Assembly (NCBI GenBank): GCA_016713525.1
Contig: JADJOZ010000001.1
Span: 310,001 to 374,000, forward strand
Direction of reading: 5' to 3'
DNA: 64,000 nt
Source of the DNA: Bacteroidota bacterium
GTDB taxonomy: Bacteria; Bacteroidota; Bacteroidia; AKYH767-A; OLB10
Shown here in pieces: positions 59,522-64,000 of the stretch (position 1 is its first letter; each line of letters begins with the position of its first letter). A model generated the notes under the pieces. It made no database searches and was not told the origin of the DNA. It saw nothing but the letters and a program-made list of their open reading frames with translations. The position numbers and the translations under genes are program-made.

Positions 59522-60037
59522 GTGCTGATTTTTCTTACAGGTTTTATGGGTGCAGGGAAAACTACTGCCGGTAAAAAAGTTGCAGCACTTTTAAATTATA
59601 CCTTCATCGATTTAGATGGTCTTATTGAAAAGGAAACTGGAAAAACTATTTCGGAATTATTTTCCATCAGCGAATCCCATTTCAGGGATATAGAATCGAA
59701 AATTCTGGTAAAAACAGCAGATGCAAAGAATGCTGTAATAGCTACCGGAGGCGGAACTCCTTGCTTTAAAGATAATATGAAATGGATGAATGAACATGGA
59801 GTAACGGTTTATATTAAACTTGCTGCCGGAAGCCTGTTTCACCGTTTGGCAGCCTCAAAAAAAGATCGTCCGTTGTTACAAAAGAAAGGTGATGTAGCTT
59901 TGATGGAGTACATCATGGAAACTTTACGTTATCGCGAAGTTTACTATTCGCAATCCAAATACACCATTAAAGGTGAAGATCTGAAACCTGATGCTTTGGT
60001 GAAATTACTTTTAGAGGGAGAAGCTCAGCTTAAATAA
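59522..60037 (+). CDS. aroK: Shikimate kinase
   Basis: 171 residues. Phosphorylates shikimate in the aromatic amino acid pathway. P-loop LTGFMGAGKTTAGKKVA, shikimate-binding FIDLDGLIEKETGKTI and ATGGGTPCFKDN, lid KKDRPLL. The start is GTG at 59522; an ATG at 59518 lies just upstream but leads to an early stop in another frame, so a one-base loss at the start is possible. It overlaps the convergent phosphoribosyltransferase by 13 bp. Confidence 0.93.
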   Translation: MLIFLTGFMGAGKTTAGKKVAALLNYTFIDLDGLIEKETGKTISELFSISESHFRDIESKILVKTADAKNAVIATGGGTPCFKDNMKWMNEHGVTVYIKLAAGSLFHRLAASKKDRPLLQKKGDVALMEYIMETLRYREVYYSQSKYTIKGEDLKPDALVKLLLEGEAQLK

Positions 60038-60528
60038 ACTGCATCTTCATCACCAAACTCTACACTCACATGTTCCTGAAAAGTAGTTGACAAAGTCATC
60101 CCAACGAAATCGGTGAGAATAGGGTAGCGGCGATGATCACGATCAACTAACAATACAGTTCTGATTTTGCGGGTATCGGTTCTCAAAATCGCTTTCATGG
60201 AATAGATCAGCGTTTTCCCTGAATTCAAAACATCATCCACCAGGATAATAGATTTTCCAACCATCACATCACGTGAACCGGAGATTACTACTTCATGATC
60301 TACCTGACTGTGTTTATCGATTCGTAATTCGAGAAGTGTAGTCTTAATATCGCAAACACCATTGAGTGCTTTCTGAATTTTCTCAGCCAGAATATAACCG
60401 TTCTGCCAGATTCCAAGAATGATAATTTCTTTTTCATCATAATTATCTTCATAAATCTGATAAGCAATGCGATTTATTTTTTGCGAAATCTGATGATGAT
60501 TTAATAAAAGAGTTCTCGACTTATTCAT
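60025..60528 (-). CDS. Type I phosphoribosyltransferase (PyrR-like)
   Basis: 167 residues. The PRPP loop is SIILVDDVLNSGKTLIYSM; the N-terminus IIILGIWQNGYILAEKIQ resembles PyrR and related uracil/hypoxanthine phosphoribosyltransferases. Substrate not assigned. A second PyrR-like gene is at 38942. Minus strand, following the NlpC/P60 gene with a 12-bp gap, so the two are probably co-transcribed. Confidence 0.85.
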   Translation of the reverse strand: MNKSRTLLLNHHQISQKINRIAYQIYEDNYDEKEIIILGIWQNGYILAEKIQKALNGVCDIKTTLLELRIDKHSQVDHEVVISGSRDVMVGKSIILVDDVLNSGKTLIYSMKAILRTDTRKIRTVLLVDRDHRRYPILTDFVGMTLSTTFQEHVSVEFGDEDAVYLS

Positions 60529-60540
60529 GCGAAAAGTGAA

Positions 60541-61097
60541 TCAGTGAATTTCAAAATTAACGCGACCACCTTTAACAAAATACTTTTTGTAGTATGGATG
60601 ATTCAGGTCGCTGATAACTACACCCTTAGTACGGCTTGCATGTGCAAATTTATTATCGCAGAGATAAACACCAACATGAGAAATAGTCTTGCGGTTGATC
60701 TTAAAAATACCAGATCACCTTCAGCAAGCTTATTCAAGGGTAATGGAGTTACTTTTTTAAATAAATCGGCCGAATTCCCTGTCAGCAAGTAACAGTAAGC
60801 TGATTCATAAATTTTATTTACGAATGAGGAGCAATCAATGCCTTCCAATGATTTACCTGCATATCTGTAAGGAGTTCCAAGCCATTTTTCAATTGAGGCA
60901 TAAAGATCTACATTCATGATTCCGGTAATATCGATTCCAAAAACCTGACTGTAATAGCCTTTTACATATTCATCGAAAAAGCCGGTTTGCGTCTGTTCCT
61001 TTTCCGGTGGGCCGGATGGAGCCTGAGCACCAGAAATGAATGGCATTGCCATCAAGATGGTGATTATCAGAAGCTTGTATAGTTTTTTGACCAGCAT
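60541..61097 (-). CDS. NlpC/P60 cell-wall peptidase (frameshifted)
   Basis: About 186 residues after repair, starting at 61097 (MLVKKLYKLLIITILMAMPF), a signal peptide ending ISGAQA. Catalytic cysteine in GIDCSSFVNKIY; the frame breaks in the A5 run at 60703-60707 and, with one extra base, gives LVFFKINRKTISHVGVYLCD with the catalytic histidine and HASRTKGVVIS with the third residue. Cleaves peptidoglycan peptides by family knowledge. The longer start at 61115 would overlap a promoter element, so it is not used. Confidence 0.88.
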
Positions 61098-61102
61098 GGA
61101 TG

Positions 61103-61110
61103 CAAAATTA
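61103..61110 (-). promoter_or_regulatory. Promoter -7 element of the NlpC/P60 gene
   Basis: TAATTTTG on the minus strand (61110 to 61103) matches TAnnTTTG, 5 bases before the ATG at 61097. It suggests a very short leader and supports that start. Confidence 0.55.
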
Positions 61111-61118
61111 CACATTCC

Positions 61119-61144
61119 GGTCGTTTTACGAAAGCAAAACGACC
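61119..61144. promoter_or_regulatory. Perfect 9-bp inverted repeat upstream of the NlpC/P60 gene
   Basis: GGTCGTTTT (61119-61127) and AAAACGACC (61136-61144) with an eight-base centre. It lies immediately upstream of the -7 element, across the expected -33 region, so could be an operator; it could also be the terminator-like end of the convergent reading. No T tract follows on the minus strand. Confidence 0.45.
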
Positions 61145-61169
61145 AAATGGAATTCTAATTTATTAACAA

Positions 61170-61768
61170 TCAATTGTTTCTTTTATTTTGCAAAATGATA
61201 AACAATTCGGAGCCTTCCCTGGGTTTGATGGAGTTATAGCAGGTTTCCATGCATTTTATGTCAAATAAAGGCTCAAAATAGGTCAGATATTCTTCTTTTG
61301 AACCTCCAAAGGGTGGCCCACCTTCGAAATGTTTATTGAAGAGTACACCAGCAATCTTGCCGCCGTCAGAGGTAAGCTGCTCCATTTTTCAGCCCATGCT
61401 TTCCGTTCGGATGGGTGGAGGGCACAAAAAAATGTTTGTTCAATGATCAGATCAAATTTTTCATTCAGATCGAAAAAATTTCCCTGAATTAAATGTTCAT
61501 CCGGGAAATCAGGAACACGTTTCTTCAGGTTGACGAGTGGTTGTTTTGCCAGATCTATAACAGTAACATTCGTAAAACCCATTTCATGAAGGTATGCTGC
61601 TTCGTGAGCATTTCCTGCACCTGGAATTAAAATTCGAATCGACTTATCTTTTAATTGATCCACATACTCTTTTAGCGGAGTTGTGATTTCACCGGCATCC
61701 CAACCGGTTTGACCTTTGGTGTAACGTTCTTCCCAATACGATTCATTAAACTGAAGTGGTTGGTTCAT
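61170..61768 (-). CDS. SAM-dependent methyltransferase, TPMT-like (frameshifted)
   Basis: About 199 residues after repair. Starts MNQPLQFNESYWEERYTKGQ, then the SAM-binding ILIPGAGNAHEAAYLHEMG and FDLIIEQTFFCALHP, then, after a break in the T5 run at 61385-61389, MEQLTSDGGKIAGVLFN and GGPPFGGSKEEY. The arrangement is that of the thiopurine S-methyltransferase family. Substrate unknown. It follows the RlmD-like gene with a 3-bp gap on the same strand. Confidence 0.88.
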
Positions 61769-61771
61769 AAT

Positions 61772-63025
61772 TTAATTTTTTAATGTCAGCAAGGCAATAT
61801 TTTCAACGTGAGCCGTATGCGGAAACATATCAACCGGTTGAATTTTTTGTACTTCATATTTTTCACTCATCAAAAGTAAGTCGCGTGCTTGTGTTGCAGG
61901 ATTGCAACTAACATAAACAACTTTACGGGCTCCTGATTCTAGAATTCGTTGAATGACGGCTTCATGCATACCTGCACGTGGTGGATCTGTTATAATTACA
62001 TCAGGCTTTCCATGTTGTGCAATGAAATTGGTTGTGAAAACATCTTTCATATCACCTGCAAAGAATTGCATGTTTTCAATTCCGTTTAACTGAGCATTAT
62101 ATTTTGCATCTGCAATGGCATCTTCAACATATTCCACACCAATTACCTTTTTACATTGGTGAGATACAAAAGCTGCGATGGAACCAGTTCCGGTATATAA
62201 ATCGTAAACAATTTCATTTCCGGTGAGTCCCGCCAGGTCACGAGTCATTTTGTAAAGTTGAAGGGCTTGTTTGGTATTGGTTTGGAAGAAAGATTTCGGA
62301 CTAATAATAAATTTTAGATTTTCTAACTGCTCAATAATGAAAGGTCTTCCATGATACACAACCGGGTCCTGATCCTGAATGGTATCGTTTCTTTTGGAAT
62401 TGATAATGTATTGCAACGAAGTCAGCCACGGAAATTCTTTTTTGATAGCAGCAACTGCAAAATCGTAAACCATTTTACGAATCGAATCGGCACGTTTATT
62501 CTGTAAAAAACAAGTTTCAATATGTAATACTTTATTGAATTTACCGGGGATATGCAATCCGAGTCCGTTCATTTGTTTTGCTTCGGGATCATTCATTTCA
62601 TCTTTCAGCAAATAGCGTTTATTCGTGAAAGTATATTCCATTTTATTCCTGTAAAAAACATCGGGGTCACATCCCGAAACAGGATTGTATGAGGTATCTG
62701 ATATCTTAGCCAAACGTTGAACAGCATCATGAACCTGCTTTTCTTTGAAATGAATTTGTGCTGCATACGTCATATGTTGCCATTTGCATCCACCACACAA
62801 TCCGAAATGCTGACAAAATGGTTCTTGCCTGTAGGCAGAAGGTTGAATTATAGAATCAACAACACCTTCATCAAATGATTTCGATTTTTTAAGCAGTGTA
62901 ACATTCACCACATCACCGGGAACCGCACCTTCAATAAAAATTGTTTTCTCACCATTTTTACCAACCGCTCGACCTTTGTCGGCAATGTCGTAAGCCGTAA
63001 TAGTTTCTAAAATTGTTTTTTGCAT
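61772..63025 (-). CDS. 23S rRNA (uracil-5-)-methyltransferase, RlmD/RumA family
   Basis: About 417 residues. N-terminal TRAM-like domain (GEKTIFIEGAVPGDVVNVTLL), an iron-sulfur motif (CQHFGLCGGCKW), the SAM domain (YDLYTGTGSIAAFVS, VIGVEYVEDAI) and catalytic DPPRAGMHE and VYVSCNPATQARDL with the active cysteine. Probably methylates U1939 of 23S rRNA; RlmC-type specificity cannot be excluded. The start at 63025 is preferred over TTG 63034 because a promoter element overlaps the latter. Confidence 0.93.
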   Translation of the reverse strand: MQKTILETITAYDIADKGRAVGKNGEKTIFIEGAVPGDVVNVTLLKKSKSFDEGVVDSIIQPSAYRQEPFCQHFGLCGGCKWQHMTYAAQIHFKEKQVHDAVQRLAKISDTSYNPVSGCDPDVFYRNKMEYTFTNKRYLLKDEMNDPEAKQMNGLGLHIPGKFNKVLHIETCFLQNKRADSIRKMVYDFAVAAIKKEFPWLTSLQYIINSKRNDTIQDQDPVVYHGRPFIIEQLENLKFIISPKSFFQTNTKQALQLYKMTRDLAGLTGNEIVYDLYTGTGSIAAFVSHQCKKVIGVEYVEDAIADAKYNAQLNGIENMQFFAGDMKDVFTTNFIAQHGKPDVIITDPPRAGMHEAVIQRILESGARKVVYVSCNPATQARDLLLMSEKYEVQKIQPVDMFPHTAHVENIALLTLKN

Positions 63026-63031
63026 AGACTG

Positions 63032-63039
63032 CAAAGATA
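63032..63039 (-). promoter_or_regulatory. Promoter -7 element of the rRNA methyltransferase gene
   Basis: TATCTTTG on the minus strand (63039 to 63032), 6 bases before the ATG at 63025. No clear -33 element. Confidence 0.5.
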
Positions 63040-63343
63040 GCTTTTGATTGCGAGGAATTTACATGAATGCCGGAATCCATAATCAGGAAAAGTTTCCAGG
63101 CACCTGTAACACTTGTGTTGGTGTAAATGGTATAGATTGTTTTGAACTTTTAAAGCATACAGATTACCTAAATGATTGAAGATGCAATTGCCACTTTTCG
63201 TATGTAATAGCAAATCAAATAGATATGAGGTTGCGTCAATTTCCGGACTTTTTAACAACAGTTCATAAATCGGACATTTTCAAGTTTATTTTCTGCAAAC
63301 CTGAGCTTTTTATTCTTACTTTTAAGTAAACTAAAAACTTATA

Positions 63344-64000
63344 TGCCTATGAAAAAACGCTACATGATTCTTGTATTAGTCGTTTGTCAGTTTGCAGCGA
63401 GGGCACAGCCCTATCAGTCTATGCTTCACCCGTCGGATAACAATTGGTATTATACCACTTCAATTATTCCGGTTCGGGTAGCCTCCAGTAATTTACCTGA
63501 TTGTACTTATCCTTCATGGAACAGTATGAGCAGTAATTACATGAGTACGGCAGGCGACACAACCTTTAATGGTTACACGTATTTGCAACTGGAAAACCGG
63601 GAGCAAACGAATCCGACATCCGATTGCTTCTTTGGATTTCTGAGAGAAGACAATGTTGCGAAAAAAGTTTATTTCGTAGATAATCAGTTTGGAACGGAAA
63701 AGTTGATTTATGACTTTTCCATGTTGCCGGGAGACAGTATTTATCTGGATTTTTTGCAACAAGGAATTTTCGAAACAGGTTATTTTACTTTAGACAGTAT
63801 TGGAGTGGTAACAATTATGGCAGGTCCTCGCCGGAGTTTTTATCTTTCCAATCATTCGCAAGCGTGGTCTCAAAGTTCATTGCAGTGGATTGAGGGCGTT
63901 GGTTATCCCGGACACCTGATCTACACCCATTCTGCCAATATGTTTGGTGGACTGTTTATGTGGATTTGTCAGGATGGAATCTTCAGGGATTTCTACCAGC
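63344..64000 (+). CDS. Secreted protein, truncated by window edge
   Basis: Open frame from ATG 63344 (or 63350, MKKRYMILVL) to the end of the window, at least 218 codons. Signal peptide ending FAARAQ. The mature part is a Bacteroidota-type secreted domain with NWYYTTSIIP, then TTFNGYTYLQLENRE, then FGFLREDN, VYFVD and LQWIEGVGYPGHLIY. Proteins of this kind usually end with a T9SS type A sorting domain, which would lie outside the window. No function beyond export can be given. Confidence 0.85.

Overview
The window looks like a chromosomal segment of a Bacteroidota bacterium, sequenced with residual indels. Evidence for the phylum: type IX secretion (T9SS) sorting domains on several secreted proteins, the T9SS protein PorQ, Bacteroidota-type promoters (TTTG, a spacer of about 19 bases, TAnnTTTG), no obvious Shine-Dalgarno sites, and AT-rich DNA. 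The exact order cannot be read from the sequence; a Chitinophagales/Flavobacteriales-like lineage is a guess.

Layout. 1-6.9 kb (minus strand): a two-gene surface cassette, a small secreted protein followed by a very large secreted protein. The large gene is broken by an IS66-family element (3050-5430, 8-bp target duplication TTAACAGC), two in-frame stops and one frameshift. 6.9-10.6 kb: a gene-poor repeat zone with a 12-bp tandem array, repeated hairpins, a roughly 600-bp tandem duplication, REP-like palindromes and an intact IS5-family element (8040-9314, target duplication TTAA). 10.6-19.6 kb (minus): a MoxR ATPase and three periplasmic peptidyl-prolyl isomerase-type genes in one operon, guaB, and a T9SS-sorted protein. 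19.8-27.2 kb: one 2451-residue T9SS-sorted repeat protein. 27.4-31.5 kb (minus): an M16 peptidase pair, a nitronate monooxygenase-like flavoenzyme and a SanA-like protein. 31.6-42.5 kb (plus): sugar nucleotidyltransferase, glyA, porQ, cmk, ispH, rpsA, pyrR, pyrB, a STAS protein, a small T9SS cargo protein and rnz. 42.5-46.2 kb (minus): miaA, an acidic pRiA4b-ORF3-like protein, cca, and a Sua5/YrdC-like gene; with rnz these form a tRNA-maturation neighbourhood. 47-54.7 kb (plus): a second copy of the surface cassette in inverted orientation, heavily frameshifted, followed by a further T9SS-type gene (54.7-56.2 kb). 56.6-63.0 kb: glycosyltransferase 9, dapD, ruvX, def, aroK, a phosphoribosyltransferase, an NlpC/P60 protein, a methyltransferase and an RlmD-like rRNA methyltransferase. 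A secreted protein runs off the right edge.

The most interesting structure is the pair of inverted surface-protein cassettes flanking about 40 kb of mostly housekeeping genes. They share a near-identical central module but have strongly diverged distal parts; one carries an 11-base G tract and an IS insertion. PorQ, a component of the machinery predicted to export and anchor such proteins, is encoded between them.

Caution: at least ten core genes (including guaB, rpsA, def, miaA) carry a frameshift, and most can be repaired by adding one base to a homopolymer or one unit to a dinucleotide repeat. This is more like a sequencing or consensus artefact than real gene death, and it limits how far the broken state of the right-hand cassette can be trusted.
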